DNA of 64,000 nucleotides from Paraburkholderia sp. Tr-20389. GTDB lineage: Bacteria; Pseudomonadota; Gammaproteobacteria; Burkholderiales; Burkholderiaceae. A model generated the notes under the pieces. That model saw only the letters and a list, made by a program, of their open reading frames with translations. It made no database searches and was not told where the DNA came from. Made by a program: the position numbers and the translations under genes. The stretch is from positions 1-64,000 of the forward strand of contig NZ_JAAGPD010000018.1 in NCBI RefSeq assembly GCF_017104565.1, written 5' to 3'. This document shows positions 9,217-17,601 of the stretch, one piece after another; position 1 is the first letter of the stretch, and every line of letters begins with the position of its first letter.

Positions 9217-11324
9217 GCGCGATTCTTTCAGACACCGGCGTTGCGATGGCGGATGACTTCACATCGCGCGAGCGCATCGAGCGGCTGCTTGCGGGCTGGG
9301 TCGAGCGCGGCTGGCTGCGCGAGGTCGACGCGGCGTTCGCGCGTTTCCTCGGGCGCGAAGTGCCCGACGCACAAGCGCTGCTGATTCTCGCTGCCGCGCT
9401 CGCGAGCCATCAGCTCGGGCGCGGCCACGCCTGTCTCGATCTCGACGCGACGCTCGACGATCCGACCTCGGTGCTCTCGCTGCCGCCCGATGGCGTCGCG
9501 ATGCGCGACATCGACGACGCCGAAGAAGTGATGCTGCCGTCGAAGGTGCTCGCGGACGTCACGCTGGCGCGCTGGCTGTCGGCGCTCGATCACGCCGCGC
9601 TCGTCGGCGGCGGCGCGGGCAACACGCCGCTCGTGCTTGTCGGCATGCGGCTCTATTTGCGCCGCTACTGGCAGTACGAACAGAACGTCTGCCGCGCGGT
9701 CGGCGAGCGCCTCGAAGCGGGCGTGCGACTCGAAAGCGCGTTGCCCGTCGACGGCTTGCGCCGCGCACTCGATACGCTTTTCCCTCCCCGGCCGGTTCGT
9801 GACGACGCACACGCCGACTGGCAGAAGCTCGCCTGTGCGCTCGCCGCGCGCAGCGGGTTCAGCATCGTCACGGGCGGTCCGGGCACCGGCAAGACGACGA
9901 CGGTCGTGAAGCTGCTCGCGTTGTTGCAGTCGCTGGCGCTCACGGGCGACGAAGCCCGCCCGCTGCGCATCCGTCTCGCCGCACCGACGGGCAAGGCGGC
10001 GGCGCGGCTGAACGAATCGATCGCGGGCGCCGTCGCGCGTTTGCCGTTGAGCGATTTCGCGCAGGGCGAGGCGATCCGCGACGCGATCCCCGTCGCCGTC
10101 ACGACGCTGCACCGGCTGCTCGGCACGCGGCCCGACACACGTCGCTTCCGGCATCACGCAGGCAACCCGTTGGCGCTCGACGTGCTGGTGATCGACGAGG
10201 CGTCGATGGTCGATCTGGAGATGATGAACGCGGTGCTCGATGCGCTGCCCGCACAGGCGCGGCTGATTCTGCTCGGCGACAAGGATCAGCTCGCTTCCGT
10301 CGAAGCGGGCGCCGTGCTGGGCGAGTTGTGCCAGCGCGCCAACGAAGGCCACTACACGCACGCGACGCAGGCGTGGCTGCAGGCGGCGACGGGCGAGCAG
10401 ATCGAGGCGGAACTGGTCGACGCGGCGGGCAGCGCGCTCGATCAGTCGATCGCGATGCTGCGCTTCAGCCATCGCTTTTCGAAGGAGAGCGGTATCGGCC
10501 AGTTGGCGGAAGCTGTCAACAGCGGCAAGCCGACGGAGGTCGCGAAAGTGTGGGCGTACCGTCACGCCGATCTCGCACTGCTCGAATGCGCGGAACAGGG
10601 CGATGCGGCGTTCAAGGCGCTCGTCGTGGACGGTGTCGTGCGCGGTGCGGTGCATGACGAGGGAGCTATTCACGCGCGGCGCGGCTATCGCCACTATCTG
10701 CAAACCTTGCGCGATGGGCAGCCGCCGCACGATGCCGACCAGGACTCGTTCGATGCATGGGCCGACGGCGTGCTCGATGCTCACGGCGAGTTTCAGTTGC
10801 TGTGCGCGCTGCGGCGCGGTGCGTGGGGTGTCGAAGGCTTGAACCGGCGTGTCGCGCATCTGTTGCAGGACGAGCATCTGATCGCGGCGACGGGCGAATG
10901 GTATCTGGGGCGGCCCGTCCTCGTGACGCGCAACGATTACGAACTGGGGTTGATGAACGGCGACATCGGCATCACGCTCGCGCTGCCCGTGGAAGGCGAC
11001 GGGTGGAGTCTGCGCGTCGCGTTCCCGGCAGGCGACGGATCGCGCCGCATCAAGTGGGTGCTGCCGAGCCGCCTCCAAGCCGTCGAAACCGTGTTCGCGC
11101 TGACGGTTCACAAGTCGCAAGGCTCGGAGTTCACGCATGCGGCCCTGGTCTTGCCCGACACGCTCAGTCCTGTGTTGACGCGCGAACTCGTCTACACGGG
11201 CATCACGCGCGCGCGCAGCTTTCTGACGATCGCGAGCGCGGGCGGCGCGGCGATCGTCGAGCGTGCCGTCGAAGCTCAGGTGCAGCGTGCGAGCGGACTT
11301 TCTGCGGGGTTCGCGTTTCAGTGA
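9213..11324 (+). CDS. recD: exodeoxyribonuclease V subunit alpha (RecD)
   Basis: RecD is the 5'-3' helicase subunit of RecBCD. The 703-residue protein (E. coli: 608) has Walker A GGPGTGKT at residues 221-228, the DEASMVD motif II, the GDKDQLASVEAG motif III, and the C-terminal TVHKSQGSEF and TGITRAR motifs of SF1B helicases. The extra length is an insertion of about 60-80 residues between motif III and the later motifs (roughly residues 375-460). ATG 9213 overlaps the recB stop by 4 bp. With recC and recB immediately upstream, the complete holoenzyme is encoded in one operon. Confidence 0.96.
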   Translation: MSAILSDTGVAMADDFTSRERIERLLAGWVERGWLREVDAAFARFLGREVPDAQALLILAAALASHQLGRGHACLDLDATLDDPTSVLSLPPDGVAMRDIDDAEEVMLPSKVLADVTLARWLSALDHAALVGGGAGNTPLVLVGMRLYLRRYWQYEQNVCRAVGERLEAGVRLESALPVDGLRRALDTLFPPRPVRDDAHADWQKLACALAARSGFSIVTGGPGTGKTTTVVKLLALLQSLALTGDEARPLRIRLAAPTGKAAARLNESIAGAVARLPLSDFAQGEAIRDAIPVAVTTLHRLLGTRPDTRRFRHHAGNPLALDVLVIDEASMVDLEMMNAVLDALPAQARLILLGDKDQLASVEAGAVLGELCQRANEGHYTHATQAWLQAATGEQIEAELVDAAGSALDQSIAMLRFSHRFSKESGIGQLAEAVNSGKPTEVAKVWAYRHADLALLECAEQGDAAFKALVVDGVVRGAVHDEGAIHARRGYRHYLQTLRDGQPPHDADQDSFDAWADGVLDAHGEFQLLCALRRGAWGVEGLNRRVAHLLQDEHLIAATGEWYLGRPVLVTRNDYELGLMNGDIGITLALPVEGDGWSLRVAFPAGDGSRRIKWVLPSRLQAVETVFALTVHKSQGSEFTHAALVLPDTLSPVLTRELVYTGITRARSFLTIASAGGAAIVERAVEAQVQRASGLSAGFAFQ

Positions 11325-11442
11325 CGCTTTACGTCCTTGATTGAAGGGGGCTGCAGGGATGGAACGCAGTGCCCCGATCTCAAGAAACATGCATAGGTGC
11401 CGATAAATTCGGGATCATCCATTCAGGCGACACCATCGTTCA

Positions 11443-12462
11443 ATGTCCGATATCGATCGCGAAATCATGCGTGTGCTTCCCGACGCGGCCACGCAAAGCG
11501 CCTATCTCAGCACGCCGGATATCCACCGGCGGTTGACGGGCACGGTGCAGAACATGCCCTCGTCGAAGACGATTCACCGGCATCTCGCGAGGCTCGAAGA
11601 AGAAGGCCTCGTCGAAATGGAGCAACGCGGCACGGCTTCCGTATGGCGCAAGAAGGCCGGCGCAAGCGGCATGGCGGCGAAGGCGGGCGCGATGATGAAT
11701 TTCGACGAGGCACTGGCGCTGCAAACGCTCAAGCGCTTCTCGTCGCGGCAGATTCCCGACCTGGTGGCGGAGTCGCTATTGCCGCTGTTCCAGATCGCGG
11801 ACACCCGGCTGCAGAAGACCAACAACGAAACCGAGCGCAAGTATTCGCGCTGGGCGAGCAAGGTGGCCGTGGAGAGCGGCGGCTTTGCGCTGCACTATCC
11901 CGTGATCGATCGCGAGCTGTTCTCCACCGTGTCGCGCGCGCTGTTCGAGGAGCGTCAGCTGGAGATCGTCTATCGTCCGCGTCACAACACCGAAAACGAT
12001 CGGCCGAAAGTCGTTCTTCCTTATGGTCTCGTCGAGGTGGGCGGCCTCGTGTATCTGGTGGCGGGCATGGAAGGCAAGCCGCATCCGACCATGTACCGCA
12101 TGGACCGCCTCACGAGCGCGAAGGCGCTGCTCGAACCGTTCGCGTATCCGGCTTCGTTTTCGCTCGATGCGTACGTGCGTCAGCAGCGCAGCTTCGACTT
12201 CATGGTCGAGAAAGAGGTGCTGCTCAAGCTGAAGTTTTTTAGCAGTGCGGGCGAGCATCTGCTCGAAGCGCCGATGTCGAAAGACCAGAAGTACTCGCGC
12301 AAGGACGATGCGTTGCACGTGCAAGGCACGGTGATGCTCAGCCAGCGGCTGCGCTGGTGGTTGCGCTCGTTCGGCCCGAATGTCGAAGTGCTCGGTCCGG
12401 CGAGCTTGCGTGCCGAGCTTGCCGCGGAAGCGGCTGAGCTTGCGAAGATGTACGGCAAGTAA
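11443..12462 (+). CDS. WYL-domain transcriptional regulator
   Basis: A 339-residue cytoplasmic regulator. Residues 1-65 form a winged-helix DNA-binding region with a DeoR-like recognition segment (SSKTIHRHLARLEEEGLVE). A WYL-type ligand-sensing domain follows (roughly residues 155-240, with EIVYRP...VLPYGLVEVGGLVYLVAG), then a WCX-like C-terminal part. WYL proteins sense nucleic-acid or nucleotide ligands and often control DNA-damage, CRISPR or phage-defence genes (family knowledge). It lies 118 bp downstream of recD on the same strand, so either co-transcription or its own promoter is possible. No clear Shine-Dalgarno precedes ATG 11443. Its target is not identifiable here. Confidence 0.85.
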   Translation: MSDIDREIMRVLPDAATQSAYLSTPDIHRRLTGTVQNMPSSKTIHRHLARLEEEGLVEMEQRGTASVWRKKAGASGMAAKAGAMMNFDEALALQTLKRFSSRQIPDLVAESLLPLFQIADTRLQKTNNETERKYSRWASKVAVESGGFALHYPVIDRELFSTVSRALFEERQLEIVYRPRHNTENDRPKVVLPYGLVEVGGLVYLVAGMEGKPHPTMYRMDRLTSAKALLEPFAYPASFSLDAYVRQQRSFDFMVEKEVLLKLKFFSSAGEHLLEAPMSKDQKYSRKDDALHVQGTVMLSQRLRWWLRSFGPNVEVLGPASLRAELAAEAAELAKMYGK

Positions 12463-12564
12463 CGGCTCGCGGCCTGGATCTATCCACGGCTGGAACACAC
12501 CACATGTGAGGGGCGCCGCGCGGCGCGGGATCGAAACGCTCACGCGCGGGCCATGTTCATCCGC

Positions 12565-13275
12565 TTACTTGTCCCAAAGTGTGCGGCCGAAGAACGTCAG
12601 CGTGCGGTCCCAGGCCATTTGCGACCAGACGGGGTCGTACTGCGTGCCGGCGATGCGGCTATGACCGACGGCCGTTTCGTTAGCAAATGCATGATGCGCG
12701 AGATAGCGATGAAACTCGGCGTCGACCTTCGCTTCGCGCAGTTTCGACTCCAGCGAATCGACCGTCGCGGCAGCGAAGAACACATCCTGCGTGCCCCAAT
12801 GCGCGAGCACGGGAGCCTTGATCTTCGACGCGTCGATGTATTCGAGCGGAGGGAAGCCGTAGAACACGACGCCCGCCGACACCTCGGGGCTTTGACATAG
12901 CGTGAGGAAGGTCAACGCGCCGCCCATGCAGTAGCCCATCACGGCGACGCGGCCGGAGCGCTGCTTGAGGTACTGCACGGCGCCGCGAACGTCTTGCGAT
13001 GCGGCATCGCCGAAGTCGAGACCATCCATCAGATGATGAGCCTCTTCTTCTTCGACCGTCGATTTGCCGCGATACAGATCGGGCACGAGCGCGAAGTAGC
13101 CGGCAGCCGCAAGACGATCCGCGACACCGCGAATCTGATCGTTCAAGCCCCACCATTCCTGAATGACGACCACTGCGGGCGCGCCTTCCGTTTTCTCGGG
13201 CGCCGCGAGATAACCTTGCAATTCTTTGCCGTCCGGGCGGCTAAAAGTGATCGTCGATCCCGTCGTCGTGTTCAT
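12565..13275 (-). CDS. dienelactone hydrolase family protein
   Basis: A 236-residue alpha/beta hydrolase of the carboxymethylenebutenolidase family. The family opens dienelactones in chloroaromatic degradation, and many members act on other esters or lactones. The triad is visible: nucleophile Cys116 in GYCMGGAL, Asp164 in WGTQDVFF and His195 in YLAHHAF. The conserved VVVIQEWWGLN segment is at residues 36-46. The start at 13275 is chosen over a longer frame to 13425 because an AGGAAC ribosome site lies about 6 bp upstream and the family consensus begins here. It converges with the WYL regulator (102-bp gap containing the palindrome GCGCCGCGCGGCGC at 12513-12526). There is no catabolic operon around it, so the substrate is unknown. 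Confidence 0.9.
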   Translation of the reverse strand: MNTTTGSTITFSRPDGKELQGYLAAPEKTEGAPAVVVIQEWWGLNDQIRGVADRLAAAGYFALVPDLYRGKSTVEEEEAHHLMDGLDFGDAASQDVRGAVQYLKQRSGRVAVMGYCMGGALTFLTLCQSPEVSAGVVFYGFPPLEYIDASKIKAPVLAHWGTQDVFFAAATVDSLESKLREAKVDAEFHRYLAHHAFANETAVGHSRIAGTQYDPVWSQMAWDRTLTFFGRTLWDK

Positions 13276-13414
13276 GGTTGTGTTCCTGTTGAATGGACCC
13301 ACTAGCATAGCGCCAACGTGCGCGACATGCAGGTTCGCGGACTCACAGGAAATGAAAGCGCACTGCAAGCGGCTTCGTGCGTCCGACTGCGGCGCGCCGG
13401 CTTCGAAAACAAAA

Positions 13415-13435
13415 AAAGCGGGCACTGCCCGCTTT
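13415..13435 (-). terminator. intrinsic terminator for the AhpD-like gene
   Basis: AAAGCGGGC-ACT-GCCCGCTTT forms a 9-bp stem. Read on the minus strand it is followed by a run of seven T, the classical Rho-independent layout. It lies 34 bp after the stop of the minus-strand gene 13469-13906. Confidence 0.85.
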
Positions 13436-13468
13436 CTTCACACAGCACGTACTACGTGAACGTCTGCA

Positions 13469-13906
13469 TTACGCCGGCATTTTCCGGAACGAAATCGCCA
13501 GGCGGTTCCATGCGTTGATCGCCGAGACCAGCAGGGTGAGGTCGACCAGTTCGGCCTCGCTGAAATGCGGCTTGACGGCTTCCCACACGGCATCGGGCAC
13601 ATGATCCTGAGAGATCAGCGTCACGGCTTCCGTCCATTCCAGCGCCGCGCGCTCGCGTGCCGTGAAGAACGGTGTTTCGCGCCATACGACGACCGTCGCC
13701 AGACGCCGCTCGGTTTCGCCGCCCTTGCGCGCATCGGCGGTGTGCATGTCGACGCAGAACGCGCAACCGTTGATCTGCGATGCGCGCAGGCGCACCAGTT
13801 CCGTCAGCGACTTTTCGAGGTCGCTCTTGTTGATGCGCTCTTCGAGCGCGAGCAGCGCCTTGATCGCATGCGGGTTGGCTTTGTAGAAGTCGAGACGTTG
13901 TTCCAT
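13469..13906 (-). CDS. AhpD-like carboxymuconolactone decarboxylase family protein
   Basis: A 145-residue alkylhydroperoxidase-core protein. The E-x11-CxxC-x3-H arrangement of AhpD-type peroxidases is present: Glu36, Cys48-A-F-Cys51 and His55. It is therefore probably a small thiol peroxidase or antioxidant protein rather than a true decarboxylase. The start at 13906 has GAGGAACC 6-7 bp upstream; a longer reading to 13975 lacks such support. It is monocistronic, with the terminator at 13415-13435. Physiological substrate and electron donor are not evident. Confidence 0.9.
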   Translation of the reverse strand: MEQRLDFYKANPHAIKALLALEERINKSDLEKSLTELVRLRASQINGCAFCVDMHTADARKGGETERRLATVVVWRETPFFTARERAALEWTEAVTLISQDHVPDAVWEAVKPHFSEAELVDLTLLVSAINAWNRLAISFRKMPA

Positions 13907-14114
13907 GATCGGTTCCTCAGTGAGAGTACGCATTGGCTTGCGCGACACATGAAGATTAGGCGTGAAACTGGCCATATGAAATGGCCAATTATCGGTAATT
14001 TCAGGTAACCACTTTGGGAGCGAGGCGCCTGCGTATCCGCTTCTTCTTCTTATGAATGGCAGAGCGTGTCTAGCGGAACGACTCTACAAGGCGCCGGGAG
14101 AAAGTGCAGACGAA

Positions 14115-14137
14115 GGACCGCCGTTCACGGGCGGCCC
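14115..14137 (-). terminator. terminator-like hairpin after the importer operon
   Basis: GGGCCGCCC / GGCGGTCC arms around a 6-base loop (minus-strand reading). The single mismatch seen on the plus strand becomes a G-U pair in minus-strand RNA, which favours use by the minus-strand permease operon ending at 14159. No long T-run follows. Confidence 0.55.
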
Positions 14138-14158
14138 TTGTGTGACAGCAAGAAGACG

Positions 14159-15004
14159 CTACTTGACCGCGCCGAGCGCGAGGCCTTTCACCAGATAGCG
14201 CTGCAGCCACGCGAACACGATGGACACGGGCAACGTCGCGCACAGCGTCGCGGCCATCACCAGATGCCATTCGACGACATACTTGCCCGCCACCATATCG
14301 GTGACCTGCACGGTCAGCGTCTTGTTTTCGGGCGAGCGGATCAGCGTATAGACGACGGCGAACTCATTCCACGCGTTGATGAACGTGAAAATGGCCGTGA
14401 CGACGATGGCAGGCACGGCGAGCGGCAGGAACACCTTGAACACGGCGCGCGTGCGGCTGCATCCTTCGAGCCATGCCGACTCTTCCAGATCGCGCGGCAC
14501 GGTCTGGAAATACGACGACAGCATCCACACCGCGAATGCGATATTGAACGCCGCATAGGACACGATCACACCGATCTTCGAATCGACGAGATTGCCGTCG
14601 CCGTACGGAATCATCGCGGCGAGACGGAACAGGCCGACCACCAGCAGGATCGGCGACAGCATCTGCGTGACAAGCAGGAACTGTCGATACAACCCGCGTC
14701 CGCGAAACGGAAAGCGTGCGAGCGCATACGCGGCAGGCAGGCTGACGGCAAGCGCGAGCGCTGTCGAGAGCAGGCTGATGACCGTGCTGTTGCGCAGCGC
14801 GACGCCGAAGTTCGCGGCCGTCCACATGTCGGCGAAGTTCTGCCATTGCCAGTGCACGGGGAGCCAGCGCGCGGGATAAATGAACACTTCCTGCGCGGGT
14901 TTCAACGCGGTGAACAGCATCACGGCAAACGGAAACAGCACGACCACGACCAGCGGCGACAGCGCGAGCCAGCACCACACGGTGCGTTTCATCTTCGCGT
15001 TCAT
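14159..15004 (-). CDS. carbohydrate ABC transporter permease (MalG/UgpE type)
   Basis: A 281-residue inner-membrane permease of the CUT1 family with six predicted helices. The EAA loop that contacts the ATPase is present (LEESAWLEGCSRTRAVFKVF). It pairs with the permease encoded just upstream: ATG 15004 overlaps that gene's TGA by 4 bp, indicating translational coupling. The C-terminus LVKGLALGAVK is typical of MalG-like permeases. The family imports sugars, polyols or glycerol phosphate; the exact substrate cannot be read from the permease. Confidence 0.93.
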   Translation of the reverse strand: MNAKMKRTVWCWLALSPLVVVVLFPFAVMLFTALKPAQEVFIYPARWLPVHWQWQNFADMWTAANFGVALRNSTVISLLSTALALAVSLPAAYALARFPFRGRGLYRQFLLVTQMLSPILLVVGLFRLAAMIPYGDGNLVDSKIGVIVSYAAFNIAFAVWMLSSYFQTVPRDLEESAWLEGCSRTRAVFKVFLPLAVPAIVVTAIFTFINAWNEFAVVYTLIRSPENKTLTVQVTDMVAGKYVVEWHLVMAATLCATLPVSIVFAWLQRYLVKGLALGAVK

Positions 15005-15930
15005 GCGGGCTCTCCTTCCTTCGACGGCTGCACGCGCAGGTACAGCACCGAGAACACGAACAGCATGATGAGCATCACGAGCGACACGGCCGCGGCCTGA
15101 CCGGGACGTCCGAGTCTGAAGCCGAGTTCGTACAGATAGGTCACGAGAATATGCGTGCCGTTGTCCGGTCCGCCTTGCGTCATCACCCAGATGATCGGAA
15201 ACGAGTTGAACACGTAGATCACGTTGAGCAGGATCGCCATATTGACGAACGGGCGCAGCAAGGGCAGCGTGAGCTGGCGGAACTGCTGCCACGCACTCGC
15301 GCCGTCGATGCGCGCGGCCTCGTAGATATCGCCGGGCACGGACGACAGGCCGCCCAGCAGGATCGTCACCGTGAACGGAATCGACACCAGGATGCCGACT
15401 GCGATCTCGACGGGGAACGCGAGTTCGGGCGTCGCGAGCCAGTGGATCGGACCGCCGATCAGACCGAGCCGCTGCAACGTGACGTTGACCATGCCGTAGT
15501 CGTCGTTGAACGCCCAGCGCCATACGACGGCCGTCATCGTCAGTGACACGGACCACGGCAGCATAATGATCGTCCGTGCAATGCCGCGGCCGTGAAAGTC
15601 CTGATTCAGCACGAGCGCGACGGGCACGGAAATGACCACGGTGCCGCCCACCACGCACGCGGTCCAGACGACGGTCCGGCGCAGCGAATCGAGAAACACC
15701 GGGTCGGCGAACACCGTGAAGAAGTTCTTCAGTCCGGTGAAATCGCGAATCGCACCGAAGCGCGATACCTCGTGAAGCGACTGCCACACGATGTTGAAGA
15801 TCGGATAGCTGATGATGAACAGCGCGAGGATCAGACTCGGCGCGATCAGCCACCACGGCGCGGCGGCGCGTGGTGCGATGGAACGGCTCATGCCTGCTCG
15901 ATCGGCGGATGCTTGGGCGTTGGAACTCAT
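15001..15930 (-). CDS. sugar ABC transporter permease (MalF/UgpA type)
   Basis: A 309-residue CUT1 permease: a short cytoplasmic N-terminus, a first helix at about residues 26-47 (WWLIAPSLILALFIISYPI), and an EAA loop IYEAARIDGASAWQQFRQL near residues 210-228. It is the second membrane subunit of the importer and lies between the binding-protein gene and the other permease. ATG 15930 has GAGGG upstream. The 139-bp gap to the binding-protein gene contains a perfect 13-bp hairpin (16003-16035), probably controlling relative expression. Confidence 0.93.
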   Translation of the reverse strand: MSSNAQASADRAGMSRSIAPRAAAPWWLIAPSLILALFIISYPIFNIVWQSLHEVSRFGAIRDFTGLKNFFTVFADPVFLDSLRRTVVWTACVVGGTVVISVPVALVLNQDFHGRGIARTIIMLPWSVSLTMTAVVWRWAFNDDYGMVNVTLQRLGLIGGPIHWLATPELAFPVEIAVGILVSIPFTVTILLGGLSSVPGDIYEAARIDGASAWQQFRQLTLPLLRPFVNMAILLNVIYVFNSFPIIWVMTQGGPDNGTHILVTYLYELGFRLGRPGQAAAVSLVMLIMLFVFSVLYLRVQPSKEGEPA

Positions 15931-16002
15931 GAAGCCCTCAGGACGGAATGGGCCGGATGCAACACAGCGCTTCGCTTGAAAAGAAGCGCGCTCATCGAAT
16001 AT

Positions 16003-16035
16003 GAAGCCGCATCGACGTCGAATCGATGCGGCTTC
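16003..16035 (-). promoter_or_regulatory. intercistronic hairpin between binding protein and permease genes
   Basis: GAAGCCGCATCGA (16003-16015) and TCGATGCGGCTTC (16023-16035) form a perfect 13-bp stem with loop CGTCGAA. There is no T-run on either side. The position, right after the binding-protein stop and before the permeases, is where ABC importer operons often carry mRNA-stabilising or attenuating hairpins that keep binding protein in excess over membrane subunits. Confidence 0.6.
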
Positions 16036-16069
16036 CGGTGCTGCGCTAACGGATCGTCAAGGCAAGGGC

Positions 16070-17302
16070 TCAGTGACCGAGCGCCTGGTTCGCCTGATTC
16101 GCGGCCTGCTTCAGCGCATCGTCAGGCTTGGCCTTGCCGAGGTACACGGCCTGCATCGCGTTCGTCACGGCCTTCGCGGTGTCTTCCCAGCCCGTCACCG
16201 TCGGCGCGAAACGCGCTTGCGGCAGCAATGCGATGAACGCCTTCGTGTCGGCATCGTTGAACGCCGGGTCGGCTGCTTCCGCCTTCGTCGTCGGCAGGAA
16301 GCCTTCCGTGCTCGTGAACTCGACGCGCGGCTCCTTCGTGAACAGATAGTCGAGGAACTTCCACGCGTCCTTCTTCACCTTCGAGTTCTTGAACATCACG
16401 ATCGAATCGGTGACGGCATACGTCGCGCCGTTCGTGCCGACAGGCAGCGGATCGATGCCGTATTTCAGGTTCGGCGCTTCCTTCTTGATCTGCTTCGCGA
16501 GGAACGGCGCGGAGATCATCATCGCGACGCGGCCTTGCTTGAAGAGGTTCTGCACGTCTTCGCGGCTGTAGCCCGTCACGCCCTGTTGCGTCAGACCCTG
16601 ATCGATCATCGACTTGTACAGCGTCGCCGCCTTGATGCCCGCGGGCGAATCGAAGCCGGCCTTGCCTTCCTTGTTCAGCACGTCGCCGCCGTTGGTCCAC
16701 AGCGCGTAGTAGTAGTACACGTCGGTTTCGATTTCCTTGCCTTGCAGGCCGAAACCGGCGACGCCCTTCGCCTTCAGCTTCTTCGACGCGTCGATCACGT
16801 CATTCCACGTCTTCGGGCCGTTCGGATAGCCGACGCTCGCGAGCAGGTCCTTGTTGTAGTAGAGCGCGCGTGCGGACGCGGCGATCGGCAGGCCGTACGT
16901 CTTGCCGTTGATCTGGCCAGGCGCGAGGAACGGACCGATGAAGCGGTTCTTGAAGTTCGCGTCCATGTAGCCGTCGAGCGGCTCGGCCACGTCGTCCTTC
17001 ACGAAATCGAGCAGCCAGCGCGTGCCGACGATCGCGAGGTCGGCGTTGGCGTTGCCCGAGATATCCGTTTGCAGCTTCTGTTGCAGCGTGTCCCAGTTCA
17101 CGTCTTCGATCTTGATCGTGGTGCCGGGATTGGCCTTCTCGAACTGGCGGGCCATTTTCTCGAAGTACGGCGCCGTCGCATCGCTGTAGTGAGCGACCGT
17201 CACACGCACCGTGTCGGCGTGCGCCGAAAGGGCTAGACCTGCAAACGCGAGCGCTGCGGCGACTTTGCCGAGCGTAAGGGAAGCACGTGCATGCAACGAC
17301 AT
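16070..17302 (-). CDS. extracellular sugar-binding protein of ABC importer
   Basis: A 410-residue periplasmic solute-binding protein of family 1 (MalE/UgpB-like). A Sec signal peptide is evident (basic start, hydrophobic residues 12-26, AHA cleavage before Asp30). The mature part starts VRVTVAHYSDATAPYFEKM and contains family landmarks such as YGLPIAASARALYYNKDL and FTSTEGFLPTT. ATG 17302 has GGAGAG close upstream. It is the first gene of the minus-strand importer arm. The ATPase lies on the opposite arm, so the two divergent units should be co-regulated, probably by the RpiR protein at 19555. The substrate is likely a sugar or sugar alcohol, judging from the adjacent SDR dehydrogenase. Confidence 0.93.
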   Translation of the reverse strand: MSLHARASLTLGKVAAALAFAGLALSAHADTVRVTVAHYSDATAPYFEKMARQFEKANPGTTIKIEDVNWDTLQQKLQTDISGNANADLAIVGTRWLLDFVKDDVAEPLDGYMDANFKNRFIGPFLAPGQINGKTYGLPIAASARALYYNKDLLASVGYPNGPKTWNDVIDASKKLKAKGVAGFGLQGKEIETDVYYYYALWTNGGDVLNKEGKAGFDSPAGIKAATLYKSMIDQGLTQQGVTGYSREDVQNLFKQGRVAMMISAPFLAKQIKKEAPNLKYGIDPLPVGTNGATYAVTDSIVMFKNSKVKKDAWKFLDYLFTKEPRVEFTSTEGFLPTTKAEAADPAFNDADTKAFIALLPQARFAPTVTGWEDTAKAVTNAMQAVYLGKAKPDDALKQAANQANQALGH

Positions 17303-17358
17303 TTCGTCTCTCCTGGGGTGGTCCGCCGCCGTAGCCGGCTGCTTGGGTTGAATTGTTT

Positions 17359-17372
17359 GAAAAAATCCTACA
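17359..17372 (-). promoter_or_regulatory. candidate operator TGTAGGATTTTTTC (minus-strand copy)
   Basis: Read on the minus strand this 14-mer differs at only two central positions from the plus-strand copy at 17526-17539. It lies 57 bp in front of the binding-protein start. The pair sits symmetrically in the 299-bp divergent promoter region, so a shared regulator (the RpiR protein at 19555 is the obvious candidate) could control both arms. A nearby CCTAC...GTAGG inverted pair (17367-17371 / 17394-17398) may belong to the same site. Confidence 0.4.
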
Positions 17373-17525
17373 CACGAAAAAAAATGTTGTCACGTAGGGC
17401 TGACGATATTTTTTGTTCGGCCGTTTTTTGCATAACATGCTGTAAATGATGGCCTTTTTGTGCGGTGCAGGGTACGTCGTGTCTGGAGCGGATGCATGCT
17501 TCGCCTGGCCTGAAAATGTGCAATA

Positions 17526-17539
17526 TGTAGGAAATTTTC
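17526..17539 (+). promoter_or_regulatory. candidate operator TGTAGGAAATTTTC (plus-strand copy)
   Basis: The second of two divergently oriented 14-mers, 62 bp upstream of the SDR start (12 of 14 positions match the copy at 17359-17372). The assignment rests on repeat symmetry and position only. Confidence 0.4.
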
Positions 17540-17601
17540 ATGATTGAACGCGGCGGCGTGGCTTGCGCGCCGGCTGTCGGGAAACGCGGAGAGGACAACC
17601 C

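Noticed and set aside
12513-12526. GCGCCGCGCGGCGC palindrome as a terminator
   Set aside because: Perfect palindrome but no loop and no T-run; in such GC-rich DNA it may be chance.
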